The translations under genes were made by a program, and so were the position numbers. A stretch of 64,000 bases of DNA from the NCBI GenBank assembly GCA_021229015.1, contig CM037781.1, positions 32,901,525 through 32,965,524 of the forward strand, in the 5' to 3' direction. This DNA is from Solen grandis. Lineage: Eukaryota > Mollusca > Bivalvia > Adapedonta > Solenidae. Below are positions 1 to 11,089 of the stretch, in pieces (the first letter of the stretch is position 1; each line of letters starts with the position of its first letter). Below the pieces are notes generated by a model. The model had not been told where the DNA came from and made no database searches. It saw nothing but the letters and a program-made list of their open reading frames with translations.

Positions 1-850
1 GGTAAAAATAATAGCTCTGAGTAAATGGGTTTATACAATGATGTACAGTTCAAACCAAGAGAACAACCTTTATTGTTGTACCTGTTAAATGGTGTGAGAT
101 GTGTCGCCATTTATGGTTATATATGCGTTTGCTGATGTTAGGGGTGTTGCCATGGTGTGTCCGTCGCTCGAGGAGTGACCTTGAGATGTCCTTGGTGGAC
201 GATTCAGTCTGTGATGTGATGCTTTATTGGACATGCTATAACGCCTTTATAGCATAACATTTATTGCCTGTGTGGAAGAAAAAGCAAAAGTATATTAATG
301 CATAGTTCCTTGACCCACCTATTAGCATATCTTAACAATAGATTGCAGTTAGATTTTGTCCCACAAACACGGTGTTAACAGAGGAGCACATGTCATTGTT
401 TGTGGCCAAACCTATTGTTATTCAAACAAAAGTTCGGGTCAGGGAACTATCCATTACATACCGTGTGGTGTTTAACTTGTGTAGTATAATTCGTCTAAGT
501 AACTTAGACATAATTACATTACATAGTGTCATTCGTGACCGGTATTTGCAGTATCTGCGGGATGTGGTGGTAGTATTATAGTGGTTGATACTGTATTATC
601 GAAGTAGAAATGGATAAGATTTTATATTCAATTTTGTATGTAGTGTTGCAATAATATTTTCTTTAAACCAATGTATATAGTTTGGTTATGTGACTTATAT
701 AACACGTGTCGGTGGTTTGGTTACATACTCAGTTGAACACTATAGTGGCTTTCCTTGGTTTAATGTACATAAGAGTATATTATTTATTTGCGTTTATACT
801 ATTAACTTTTATGAGTTCAGTTGAGTAAGGTAACATAGCTTTATATAATA
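1..850. other. AT-rich stretch without recognisable gene
   Basis: No open frame has recognisable family features. A 69-codon frame at 372-581 on the plus strand has no splice context or composition that marks it as coding. I see no long repeat. Confidence 0.4.
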
Positions 851-854
851 TTGC

Positions 855-1081
855 CTTAAAGCAAAGACCTATTCAATACAGATATGAAACTGTCCGAAAT
901 CACGTTTTTTCTTGTGACGAAAAAAGTTGAACGAGATCTTGCTGAGACGCTTAACTTCTTGCAGACGTTTAACAGACAGGCGCAGGCGCTTTACAGTATC
1001 AAAAATGACAGGAGATCAACGATCTAGTGAGAGACATACATATTTGGTTTAATGTCTGTTAGGTTAATAGGTCTTTGCTTA
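855..1081. mobile_element. Short TIR element (MITE), TTAA-flanked
   Basis: The left end reads TTAAAGCAAAGACCTATT. The right end is its inverse, AATAGGTCTTTGCTTAA, with one base of difference next to the TTAA. There is about 190 bp of unique interior and no ORF. Terminal inversion plus flanking TTAA suggests a non-autonomous element mobilised by a piggyBac-type or other TTAA-specific transposase. That assignment is an inference. Confidence 0.6.
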
Positions 1082-1089
1082 AAGAGGCT

Positions 1090-4000
1090 AGTCAAGTCAG
1101 ACCTAATTGAAACTATATTGTGTTTTGTATATACACTCAGTGCAAAAAGAAATAAAAATATGGTTTAAAGTAAAACATCGTGCAATTTAAGACATGCACT
1201 GATGTAGGTTAAGAACGTCCCGATTAAAAAACAAATTTAATTTGCCATATAAGTACTATTTATAGGCTTCAAACCGCTAAAATACTTTTAGGCGAGTTTT
1301 CAATCCTTAGGCGGTTCCTCAAAGTATCGAAAACCTATATGATTGAAGCACGAAAAGTACAAAATGTTATTTGCTATTTATATACGTTCGAGCAATTTAT
1401 AATCTTTAAAATTGTTTGAAATCCTTCGTTAATGTATTTTCCACAGATTTGTGTAGAATTTGTATATACGCATTATTTAAGAAACGCTATATGAATTTTA
1501 TCTGAATGCATATACATGTATGTATTTCATAACGCACTTTAAATAGCGCATTTTGGAAGGTTATCCGTAAAAGTTTACTTCTTCAATATGCATTTTTTGT
1601 CGAAATAAATCTGGAGTGATTAATTCATATATTTATGTTCATTCATATGATAATGATATCAAAATTTTGCAGCTAATTCAGTTACAAACAGTAACAACTA
1701 AAACTGTAAGCGTTCTGTTTTAATTGCTGAGTATAGTGAGGTGTTGATTGCCTTTCGGGGGTGGATTAACCTGAGACATGAACTCATTGATTAATTTTAA
1801 CCCTTTACATCATGGATATGTATTTACAAATGTATGGCTTGATACATATTCATGTACTAAACTTAAAATTGTATACGATTGCAATATATTTTTTTTCTTA
1901 GTTGTGTAGACTGTGTAGAATCTTAGCTAGCCTACAATATTAGATAAGCAAATAGGGAAGAACTCCTTTAAAAGCTGCCTGATGTTGTCCTCCTCTGTTT
2001 GCCAATGCGTAGGTGGTAAAGGGTTAAACTATTTTGGTGAGATATAACATCGAACATGTATAGTGAGTTAGTTAGAAGCAGCTGCGGAGAGATTAATATG
2101 TGGACAAGAATGGGGCTTCCGGCCTAAGGCTTGCTGAGTCGCTCAGTGACCTTTGTACCAAACCTCTCCCTCCTCCGGAATACCAACGTTCGCTCAACAG
2201 GCTCTGTTTCTTAATCGAATACAGAAGTGACGCCGTGCAAAAACGAGATATATCGGTAGGTTTGACGATGTTCCCGCCCATCTAGATCCTCCATCGGTTT
2301 TTGGTGGCTCACCATTTCCCACTTTTCATATGAATGTATTTAGTCATTGAAACTCGGTTTGGACCAATCCATTAATATATAAGAAAAATAAAAGAAAAAA
2401 ATAAATCAAGTTATAGATAGGATTGTCCAGCTCTTAAGACTAAGGTGTCCCATAGCATTTATTTCCATACAGACACGGTCTTTTCTTGGAATGTTATACA
2501 CCTAAAGCTTTTTGAGATTTATTAAGTGTGATGAGTGATACATGTTTATGTAATTTCTTAAAATTTTAAACTTTTTAATGTGTGTGATTGCTTTTGAATA
2601 TTATCTTTTTGTTGTTGTTTGTTGTTGTTGTTATTGTTGTTGTTGTTTTGTTGTTGTTGCATAACTAGAGAAATGTGTTATTCTGGCACTTTACTTAAAA
2701 TAATATCAATAAAAAAAATAGCTTAGAAGAGAAGGTAGATAAACGATAATTGTTCATCCATGTTTTGGATTAAGAGTGTGAACAATCAATCGTGTTTTAA
2801 GCAACCCAAATATGTTTAAATGTACCTTTTTCCGATACCCATATAAAACATGTATTGATTACACGAATATCAATGAATACGAATGGATAGAAGCACTGTT
2901 TAAGATAATTTTTGAGTATGTGTGATTATTGATTTGCAAACAACACTTTTATTTTCCATTTGTTATGTCAAAAAAAAACTGGATAGATGCCGGAAGGAAC
3001 TGAGCAATTTGATATTTTAATTTGAATTAGTTTATAGAGGATAGTTGTTTGATTTGAAAGGATATGGAATAGACCGAATCGAGTAGGGATACATTTTTAT
3101 AATTTGCTAAAATTGATTACCTTTAGATGAGCTATATTTCATATTCATTCAAATCTCTTTTTATTTTATGCTAATTGAAAGAAGAAAGAATGGTACTGTT
3201 TTGTGTATGCCATCATGTTAAAAAGCGGATAAATCAAAGGGAGATAACTAGACAGTTCAGCCATGTAAACCATTAACACCAATCATCTCCCTTTATACCT
3301 TTATGTAAGACAAAAAAAAAAGTTCCGACACAGTGGTGTGGTGATCGTCAGTGAATGGTCTGGATTTTATTTCACTGATAGAAAGTATTTATCACTTAAT
3401 AAAATTAAAGTTTATGTCTATATAACAATTGTCTATCGTCTGTAGGCATACGTCAATATGAATAGTTTCTTCCTTTACAAATTTCAAATATGGTAAACTT
3501 AAACAAATTGCAATGACGATAATGGAACAGAATGCAATGCAGGTAATATATACACATTTAGATCTGACATTAATATGATTGCAAATATAATATGACACAT
3601 TACATTGTACTTTAAAGTAAAAAAAAAACGATTTAATACCTAATGTCTTTGAATATTATGTTCAACATATACTATTGTTCAGTGACTGTTCAGTGATTGT
3701 GATATTAAGAATAACTGATAGATACATGTAAGCAAAAAAAAAATATTTCTATTTTACTGTTTGGTTGCTATGTTTGATCCGCTCTTCCTTGTTGTGTTAA
3801 ATTTTGTGAGACTAAGGCACATTTTGCTGTGATATTGTGATCTTGTTTTGTCTTGAGAATGTATTCAGTAAAATGTTCATCCAGATTTAGACTTCTTCAT
3901 TGATGCAGAAATAGATGAAGCTGAACCATTCTTTTGTTGCGGTAGTTTAAAGGTAAAGTCCCTGTAATTGTTCCGCTACATTTCGGACCTGATGGCTATT

Positions 4001-4320
4001 CACGGAGATAATCAAGGTTTCCTAATGTTTCATTAGAGTACCTTAGTCATCTTGGTAGGGGTTAAGTGGTCCAAGATATAGCGGAACCATTACATAGACT
4101 TCACTGATACTTTTTTTCTTATACATCGATTGGAAAACAAGTTCTAAGGTTGTATACATATTATTTCCTCCAGTCATGTTGACAGTACTTGGCACAGTGA
4201 TCCTGACCTGCAACGGTGGTCTTACCCACAACTTTCAGGTCTGCCTTGAGGTATGCTACCACTTGTCCAAGACTTCATGTATAAATTTTGACGTTTCTTC
4301 CTGTCTGTCGTGTTTCCTGT
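1090..4320. other. Gene-poor AT-rich stretch with microsatellites
   Basis: It holds a (GTT)n tract at about 2609-2660 and several A-runs. Small frames near 2093-2285 (both strands) and 3392-3598 lack splice context or recognisable domains. Positions 2090-2290 are less AT-rich than their surroundings, but I cannot assign them. Nothing else is supported. Confidence 0.4.
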
Positions 4321-4327
4321 CTGTCGT

Positions 4328-4712
4328 ACTCAGTGTGGCCATACCACGTGGTATATGACGTCATTTTAAGGTATCACAAGCAACATTATTTTCCTCGATT
4401 TAGTGCATGCGAAGCGAAAATTGTGCACTACACAAAAACCCTAATGATTCTTTTAGATGAACAGTGTTTCCTAACATTCAGTAAAACAGTATCAGCGATG
4501 TGCTAAAGCTTTATGCGTTAGAAAACAAAATTTCACGAACTAGAAGAATCATCTTGACATATGTGTAGGACACAATTTTCCCTCCGCATGGGCTATATAT
4601 TGTTAAAATTGATAATGAAACAAAAAGTTTTATTCCTCTAAATCGATGTAAAATATGCTTTTCGCGTTAGCTTAAAATGACGTCACATACCACGTGGTCA
4701 ATCTTACAACCT
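4328..4712. mobile_element. Fold-back MITE with CACGTG / TGACGTCA termini
   Basis: The left arm begins around CCACGTGGTATATGACGTCA (about 4345). The right arm is its diverged inverse, TGACGTCACATACCACGTGG (4678-4697). Similarity continues inward for over 100 bp, including the words GAAGCGAAAATTGTG on the left and its counterpart near 4580 on the right. It has no coding capacity. A more diverged relative lies at about 40930-41115. Confidence 0.6.
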
Positions 4713-4719
4713 TCCGGTT

Positions 4720-5565
4720 TTAATTGATTGAATTTCAATCAATTTAAAAATGTGAACCGTAAACAATAACATTCGCGGGCCGATGAGAATTTCAACTAAT
4801 ATGAATACAAACACAACACTAGGCACTTTTTTATTAACATACTTTGACTTTTCAGCCCTCGAAAACATTTTACTCGATCTTGAATGCAAACTTAATGTAA
4901 CGGAAATTCTGTGTAGTGCTTCTCTTATTTTAAATTTCCAACGTTCACGTGCTCTTCAAACACAAGAAAACCAAACAACTTTCCATTGTTATTGAAATCC
5001 TATGAAAGTTAAACACCCCTGATTGCCCGCGCTATTCTACAACTTTCATTAATACAGTATCAGATGCATTTGTTCTATCCTGATTCCTGGGCCTGGGATT
5101 TCATTTACGCGTCTTAATTATCTTCTGAAATCAAGAAACGACTTCCCCTTCTCTTTGGTCTATGACAAACTGAATAAACCACTGACAAAATGTGTTTAAT
5201 GTTAATGTGATTGGTGGGGAATTTATTACCTTTTTTGTTATTGTTGTTTTAATCTCCCTGATAAAGCGCTGACCCAAGTAGTTAATCAAGTAATCATGTG
5301 AAGTACCAATGATTTAACCACTCTCTATGTATGTAGTCTACCGATTGTTACGGAATATTTCAGTACCCACGTTTCAATTATTGATATCTCTATAAACATT
5401 ATATTAACACAAATGTAACTAATACATGTACATGAAAACAATGGACATTTAATCGTTAGAATGCCTATTGACCCAAGTTTTATCAGTAATAAATAATCCC
5501 TTCGGTAAAGACCAAATTTAGTGGTTTTGCACACGCGCCTTGTGCAGCGCAGGTCGATATCCGGT
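4720..5565. other. Stretch without recognisable gene
   Basis: Small overlapping frames on both strands (4704-4995, 5325-5534) show no domain, splice site pair or codon bias that I can recognise. Confidence 0.4.
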
Positions 5566-5569
5566 GGTA

Positions 5570-5732
5570 GTATATTATTAGTTATACAGTTTCTTGACAG
5601 GGTACATGACTATTTATTCCCGGCTGAGGAAAGTCATGTTACCCGAGTCGCCGGGCGAGGGTGACATGATTTTTCTCAGCTGGGAATAAATAGTCATGTA
5701 CCCTGTCAGGAAATTGTATAACGGATTTATTA
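5570..5732. repeat. Long near-perfect inverted repeat (hairpin)
   Basis: Two arms of about 60 bp (about 5582-5643 and 5665-5722) are inverted copies. For example, CAGGGTACATGACTATTTAT on the left pairs with ATAAATAGTCATGTACCCTG on the right, separated by a GC-rich loop. It has no ORF. The structure is typical of a fold-back MITE. Confidence 0.75.
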
Positions 5733-5954
5733 CACTGGAAAGTTCAGTCCAGTTTCTACGTAAATCTATACTGATGATGCGTCGCATACATATACCCAGT
5801 GTACATTACGTTATGTACACAGCTTATTGACCAATAAGAAGAGAGAATTTGACGTTGCAGTATAATAATACTGCATCGACTGACCGGAAATAAATTACAA
5901 ATGAATAAAAGTCACGCAAAATCAAGTCAAACAAAAATGACAAGATTAATTAGA

Positions 5955-6151
5955 GTTTGTCCCACATTATCGTCCAATGAAATGCTTGTATTCGTTCAAA
6001 ATTGGGAAAAAAAATATACTGCAATATCTTGATATGGACAATATATACTTTAATCGTGCCTATGTCATTAAAGTGAATTATGGGCGGAGCTAGTTGCGGT
6101 GGCCACTGATATAAATGTACTCAGCGACACTGACTCTAAACCGTAATTATA
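5955..6151. repeat. Dispersed repeat, left half (split by Tc1/mariner insertion)
   Basis: Several words match 31436-31640 in the same order: GTTTGTCC, a CCAATnAAATnCTTGTATT-like run, and GGCGGAGCTAGTTG followed by ATAAATGTAC. The second half of the repeat resumes at about 10424, so the Tc1-like element at 6152-10420 sits inside this copy. Confidence 0.65.
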
Positions 6152-6459
6152 CACTTAGCAAAAAAAAAAAAGAAGAAACTTTACATACTTTACGACCTGT
6201 TTTAGAGGGTTAACGGTGACTTTATGTGAACGTTATCGATATTTGCTTATTGGCCTGAGTATAGAGAGTACACCGACACAAGATTTTGTGCAATTGTACC
6301 GTGCACGGGCTAGCACGCTTTTCACTTTCGCTTTTGGCCACTACCTCGTGTTGATCTATCCCGGGTTCATTTCAATTGCTTTTTGTTACACAGTCACACG
6401 TACTCTTTATCACTGACACAAAAACACAAAATTGTTTACAATTATTTATGAAAACAGGT

Positions 6460-6764
6460 ATGCCACGGCTATCTGAAATTGACAGAAATAAGGCTGTCGG
6501 TATGCTTAGAACCGGCACGTCTGTAAATGACGTTCTCTTCATTTTGTGTGCTCTAGGCAAACAATTCACAACCTGACAACTCGGTATGAAACTACTGGGT
6601 CAGTTACGGATAGGCCAAGATCAGGTAGGCCCCGAGCGACGTCACGTAGACATGACCGCTTCATTACGTTAATGCATTTACGTAATCACTTTATCCCAGC
6701 AACGGTAACTGCACGACGGCTGGGGATCTCGGCTCAGACGATACGTAATCGTCTTAGGCAAAAT
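6460..6764 (+). pseudogene. Tc1/mariner transposase, N-terminal DNA-binding part (broken)
   Basis: The reading begins MPRLSEIDRNKAVGML at 6460, the usual start of the first helix-turn-helix domain in this transposase group. It leaves frame between about 6530 and 6560. In the next frame CSRQTIHNLTTRYETTG continues, followed by the linker RPRSGRPRATSRR and a second HTH with VTARRLGISAQTIRNRLRQN. After codon AAT at 6762-6764 the frame enters a foreign insertion. The frame resumes at 9519 with RAPIRA once the insertion and one copy of its AT duplication are removed. The N-terminal frameshift alone makes it non-functional. The family assignment is secure; the subfamily is not resolved. Confidence 0.85.
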
Positions 6765-6775
6765 CCCAGATAGCA

Positions 6776-7300
6776 AGGGTATATGGGACCCATATGGGCT
6801 GTATCTGGGTATGCCTATATGGGCTAAACTATGTGGGACCCATGTGGGTCCCATATGTAGAGTTTTTTACCCATGGGACCCATATGGGCTGTATCTGGGT
6901 ATGCCAATATGGGCTAAACTATGTGGGACCCATGTGGGTCCCACATATAGAGTTTTTCACCCATATGGGCTGTATCTGGGTATGCCTATATGGGTTCGAC
7001 TATGTGGGACCCATGTGGGTCCAATATATGGAGTTTTTTTATCCCATACTGGACCCACATGGGCTGTATCTGGGTATGCCTATATGGGTTCGACTATGTG
7101 GGACCCATATGGGTCCCATATATATATAGTTTTTCCCCATAAGGGGTTTATATGGGCTGTATCTGGGTATGCCTATATGGGTTCGACAGTGTGGGACCCA
7201 TATGGGTCCCATATAGAGAGATTTACTGGACCCACATGGGCTGTATCTGGATATGCCTATATGGGTTCGACTATGTGGGACCCATATGGGTCCCAGATAT
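6776..7300. repeat. Tandem array of GGGACCCATATGGG units
   Basis: Six units of about 81-96 bp share the words GGGCTGTATCTGG, ATGCCTATATGGG and ATGTGGGACCCATATGGG. Long frames across the array (for example 6811-7440) are by-products of the repeat: their translations are periodic, and similar frames are open on both strands. The core CCCATATGGG is a perfect palindrome. Confidence 0.85.
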
Positions 7301-7876
7301 ACTATTTTACACATGCGCACTCTACATTTCCGGTTAACCGCAATATTCAAACCAACGGTCAACAACACAACGCGATGTTAACCTACTTAGCTTTTCTCAG
7401 AGTGACGGCCAGCGCACTCAACACTTATCAAGGTGTCTAAAAACTGAAAAATTTTAAGATGCCTTTCTAATAATTAAGTCTTGCTTTTTTTGAAAATAAT
7501 TCTGATTATGAATAAGGAATTGGTTTGTTACGTATTTTCACGAGTTGAGTTCGACTTGTTTATCGTATATTGTATGTACCGGTAGTTCAAATTCAATGTT
7601 AAGTTAGATTTACTTTTATTGCTTAAATTTTTTTGGGAAAATATTGGATTCCTACAAGATAACAAATCCTGCAACAAATCTGTGTTTACTATTATCATGT
7701 ATTTATTTATTTCTGTATCATAAAGCACTGTTATAAATCACTTGTATTCCGATCAAAGTATACCTTGCTATTTAAACTTGCTACAGATATACATGAAGCT
7801 ACATTAAGGTATTCACATCTCTGGCATATAGAACTAGATGATTCATAATGTATACGCTTTGTGTAATTGTAGATAG

Positions 7877-8030
7877 AATACCAGAATACCTGTCAACCTG
7901 TTTAATTCATATCTCTGGGACGTTGTGAGGAGTTTTCTGAATGGAAATGAGCTGGATGTAAACTACAACTTCCATGGACTGAAGGGGATGCTGCCATTTA
8001 CCAAACTGCATATCATGGATGAATTTTACA
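7877..8030 (+). other. Exon-like open stretch inside the 2.75-kb element
   Basis: One frame is open for about 51 codons, reading NLFNSYLWDVVRSFLNGN and then LPFTKLHIMDEFYS. It is preceded by AG dinucleotides (7871-7876) and followed by a good donor (TTTTACA/GTAAGA at 8030/8031). Its residue make-up looks more protein-like than its surroundings. It may be a remnant exon of the element's own transposase, or captured host sequence. I do not recognise the family and found no partner exon. Confidence 0.3.
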
Positions 8031-8039
8031 GTAAGATTT

Positions 8040-9185
8040 GCTGCAATAAACTCTAGCCAAGTCTTAAATGTAATGAAGTCATAGTCAATGCCTTGGAATT
8101 ATTCAATTTTTATATCATTTACAAGAAAGCTATGTTAAGACTAAATGGAACCCAGAGGCTTGAGCTGATAACACACATCACCTACATTATGATTTATTTA
8201 TAAAATGCATTATTCAGTGGAACACATATGAAAAAAATGATACTTTATTCTCATCAGTTATATTTTTTAGTTTCAATGCCAAGTTTAACAGTCCCAACAT
8301 TGTTTGGTTTGCTTCCTTAAGATATATTTTATACCTTTTGAACTTTCAGAACCACACCACTGAGGACGCTGAGTAAGAGGTCTATAAATGACTGGCAGGT
8401 GGTACTGAACAGGGAAGGGGGAAGAAAACAGTGCAGCAAAAGTCAGACAAGTCTTCAATGTAGGAATTCCAACAGGAGACACTCTCAATAAGTGGAGGGA
8501 CAGATTCATAGTGAATAGTTTAGAATATAGTTTTGAATAGTTGAATATCAGTCCATTATTTTTCAGACACGCCAAACTTTGAATTAAGTATACTATACTA
8601 TTTTTTTCTTTTATTAAGCTTTAAAAGAATCTGTTCTGTAACTAACAGTTTTGTGGAGATTGGACTACTAGTATGTGCATGAGAATTGTTGATAAGATTA
8701 ATTCAGATTATTTTTTCACATTGTTAAACATGCTATGCCAACAATCTATATGTTTTATATAAATTATATTTTCACATATCCATGTATCACTTGGCTGAAC
8801 AAGATTGTCTGCTTAGTCTGTATAATTATATTTTACATCCTGTTGATTATTTAATTATTAAGGTTAAGAACTTAAGACGAAATAATAGTTGTTATGTGTG
8901 TGATTGTGATGCATTTATTAGTCTAATCTTGTTATGCTAGTTATTTTCTTTATACAATAGTATGCATTTTTGTATAATAAGTTGTTGAGTTTATGTGCAG
9001 TGTTAAAGATATGCAATCTTTAAGTGTTTAATTTTTTGTATTTTCTCAGCATGTGATTAAATTGAAGTTTTAATTAAATTAAGAAGAAAAATAAAACTGT
9101 ATGTTGTATTTGAGGGACCAATTTTCTGATTTTCAGAAATATTTTTCTGGAGCGACAGATTTTCAGAGGTGTTGGCCTTTTCCAC
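8040..9185. other. Interior of the 2.75-kb element, no recognisable gene
   Basis: AT-rich. A 96-codon minus-strand frame (8285-8575) and shorter ones have no recognisable domain. Nothing further is supported. Confidence 0.4.
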
Positions 9186-9189
9186 ATTT

Positions 9190-9500
9190 GCCGGGTATGG
9201 AGAAAGGGGTGCATATGGGACCTTAAGGGCCATATTGGATTTGGTGGCTGCCCATATGGGACCCAGGCCAAAACAGGTTGCACTTTCGACATGGGTCCCA
9301 TGTGGGTAGCCCATATGGGGCCTATGTAGAATCTAGGCAGGCTGCCCATATGGGACCCTTAAGGGACACATATTGGATCTTGGTGGGCTGCCCATATGGG
9401 ACCCAGGCCAAAACAGGTTGCACTTTCGACATGGGTCCCATGTGGGTAGCCCATATGGGGCCCATGTGGGAAACCATATGGGACCCATATGGGTCCCTTA
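9190..9500. repeat. Two ~140-bp direct repeats with CATATG palindromes
   Basis: A block of about 75 bp containing GGCCAAAACAGGTTGCACTT and TGGGTAGCCCATATGGGG occurs at about 9249-9320 and again at about 9390-9460. It is followed by further CCCATATGGG palindromes running into the right terminus. This is a counterpart of the left-end array but with a different unit. Confidence 0.8.
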
Positions 9501-9518
9501 TATATTGCTATCTGGGAT

Positions 9519-10172
9519 AGAGCACCAATTCGTGCGTAATTAGCTGGACGTCGCTATATGATTGAAATACTATCACAGCGACGGTAAACCCCATTACAAC
9601 AACAACAACAAATTCTAACTGTGCGTCACAGAGCCGCCCGCTTAGCTTGTGCTCGACGTTACAGGCACTGGACCTGAGCGCAATGGCGAAACGTGATTTT
9701 TACCGACGAGTCACGCTTCAGGGTCAGCTTTGCTGGGTCAGAGTTTACAGGCGACGGAACGAGAGATTTGCCCAATGTTGCGTGCAGGAACGAGACAGTT
9801 TTGGCGGTGGCAGCGTCCATAATGGACAATCAAAGAACAGATTTGGTCATCGTTCCGGGCAACCTTAATGCAGTAGGGTATGTGAACATTCTTAGGAACA
9901 ATCTCCTCCCACAGTTTTTGGCTCAGAACGGCGTCAACGTATTGCCGTGGCCGGCGGTTTCGCCCGACCAAAACCCCATAGAACACATGTTGGACGAGCT
10001 TGGGCGTCGGGTACGCAATAATCATCAAATCAACAATGTCAATGACCTGAGACATGCCCTCCTTGTTGAATGGCAGAACATACCCAATGACCTCATTCGC
10101 CATCTCACAAATTCCATGAGGAGGAGAATAGCAACCTGCATTAGGATCAACAGTGGTCCTACACGTTATTAA
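9519..10172 (+). pseudogene. Tc1/mariner transposase, catalytic part (broken)
   Basis: This is the DDE domain. The reading passes from RAPIRA (9519-9536) over a SINE insertion to ILTVRHRAARLACARRYRHW. An in-frame TGA follows just before AQWRNVIFTDESRF, which carries the first catalytic Asp. Two frame changes follow: VYRRRNERFAQCCVQERDSF lies in another frame, and NQRTDLVIVPGNLNA returns. The expected HDNARPH region with the second Asp is absent, because PQFLAQNG runs straight into VNVLPWPAVSPDQNPIEH, which holds the third acidic residue. The stop is at 10170-10172. At least one nonsense change, two frameshifts, a deletion and two insertions show an old, dead copy. The clean 160-codon frame at 9693-10172 is not a gene. 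Confidence 0.88.
9537..9612 (+). mobile_element. 5'-truncated copy of tRNA-derived SINE family A
   Basis: The sequence TAATTAGCTGGACGTCGCTA, then ATTGAAATACTATC, CGACGGTAAACCCC and an (ACA)n tail matches the 3' part of the full SINEs at 20828, 37235 and 44809 (there on the minus strand). It interrupts the transposase reading between RAPIRA and ILTVRHR, so it arrived after the Tc1 element. Confidence 0.85.
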
Positions 10173-10423
10173 CACAACTTAATGCACATTGACATTCAGA
10201 CTGACACTCAAAAAGTCACTAAAACATTTCTTCATTTTTTTTATTTTTTTTTAAATCGACCCCTATGTCTTTTGACCTCAAATTTGACCTTCATTTTTAA
10301 GAAACAAACTCACATATATTGCTTCCAAGTTTCATATAACATTTACATACGTACACTATATCATTCCAAGGTGACGTTATAAACATCAGTACCCCATGTA
10401 AAGTTTCTATTTTGGCTTAGTAT

Positions 10424-10650
10424 ACTTAAAACATCATGAGAAACTGTCAATCAAACCGGAGGAGCCTTCATAATGACATGTCATTCTACACTGTATGTCG
10501 TACGTGACAAACTGTAAATATGTTATCGTTTATATGTTCAATGTTCATTATGTTATATGGATATATCGCTGCACTCCGCTTAGTGTCGCTTGCAATAAGT
10601 TGGTAAAATTTGAAATCTAAACGACAGCCAAAACATATTGATCAACAAAT
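10424..10650. repeat. Dispersed repeat, right half
   Basis: It matches 31655-31830 in order: AAACTGTCAATCAAAC, CGTACGTGACAAA, TGTAAATAT, TTATCGTTT and then GCACTnCGCTTnGnGTCG. It completes the host copy of the Tc1-like insertion. Confidence 0.65.
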
Positions 10651-11051
10651 CCAAGTTACCGGGATTCTAAATGTATGTATGTTAAAAATGCTGTATAACC
10701 GAGACTTATCAAAGCAAGTCGACTTCTTTGTCATATTGTTCAAATTGTTTTAAAGAAAGCAATATCGCAGTGACTTCCAATTTTCACGCAATGTCAGAAA
10801 GGAATCAATCCTCTTTACACCAGGTTTAACATATAGTCAGGATATATGCTGATACCAAGTAGATCTCTCTCTATATAGTTCTAAATGGATGATGGGTACT
10901 TTCATTTTTTACTGAGTTTAAATGAAATACGGTTGCAGTGACGATGAACAAGTTTTTCTGCTCAGATATCTCAGTAACTCAGTCATTGACTTTTGACTTA
11001 AACCAACATAGCCCCCAAACCGAGACCCCCTTAATTGTGTGTGTGTGTGTG

Positions 11052-11089
<38 letters not shown>

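Larger units (their letters stand above)
6765..9516. mobile_element. 2.75-kb TIR element with CCCAGATAGC ends, inserted in the Tc1 transposase
   Basis: The left end CCCAGATAGCAA (6765-6776) is mirrored by TTGCTATCTGGG (9505-9516). Removing the segment plus one AT (6763-6764 or 9517-9518) restores the transposase reading frame exactly, so the boundaries and a 2-bp AT target duplication are well supported. Both ends are filled with GGGACCCATATGGG-type repeats (6776-7300 and 9200-9500). The 1.9-kb interior has no long ORF, but does have one exon-like stretch at 7877-8030. I do not assign a superfamily. A 2-bp AT duplication is unlike the TA of Tc1/mariner. Confidence 0.8.
6152..10420 (+). mobile_element. 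Degenerate Tc1/mariner element, itself interrupted twice
   Basis: Diverged terminal inverted repeats flank the block. The left end has CACTTAGC, an A-run, then AGAAACTTTACAT (6152-6186). The right end has ATGTAAAGTTTCTATTTTGG then CTTAG (10396-10420). Each end is next to a TA, as expected for this superfamily. The interior holds a broken transposase (6460-6764 and 9519-10172). Comparison with the copy at 31436-31840 shows the uninterrupted arrangement of the flanks. The remainder of its 4.27 kb is made by two later insertions, at 6765-9516 and 9537-9612. Confidence 0.8.

Noticed and set aside
6811..7440. 209-codon open frame on plus strand
   Set aside because: It lies in the GGGACCCATATGGG tandem array. 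Its translation is periodic, other frames and the minus strand are open too, and the array belongs to a transposon.
9738..10175. 145-codon frame on minus strand
   Set aside because: It is the shadow of the Tc1/mariner catalytic domain read on the plus strand.
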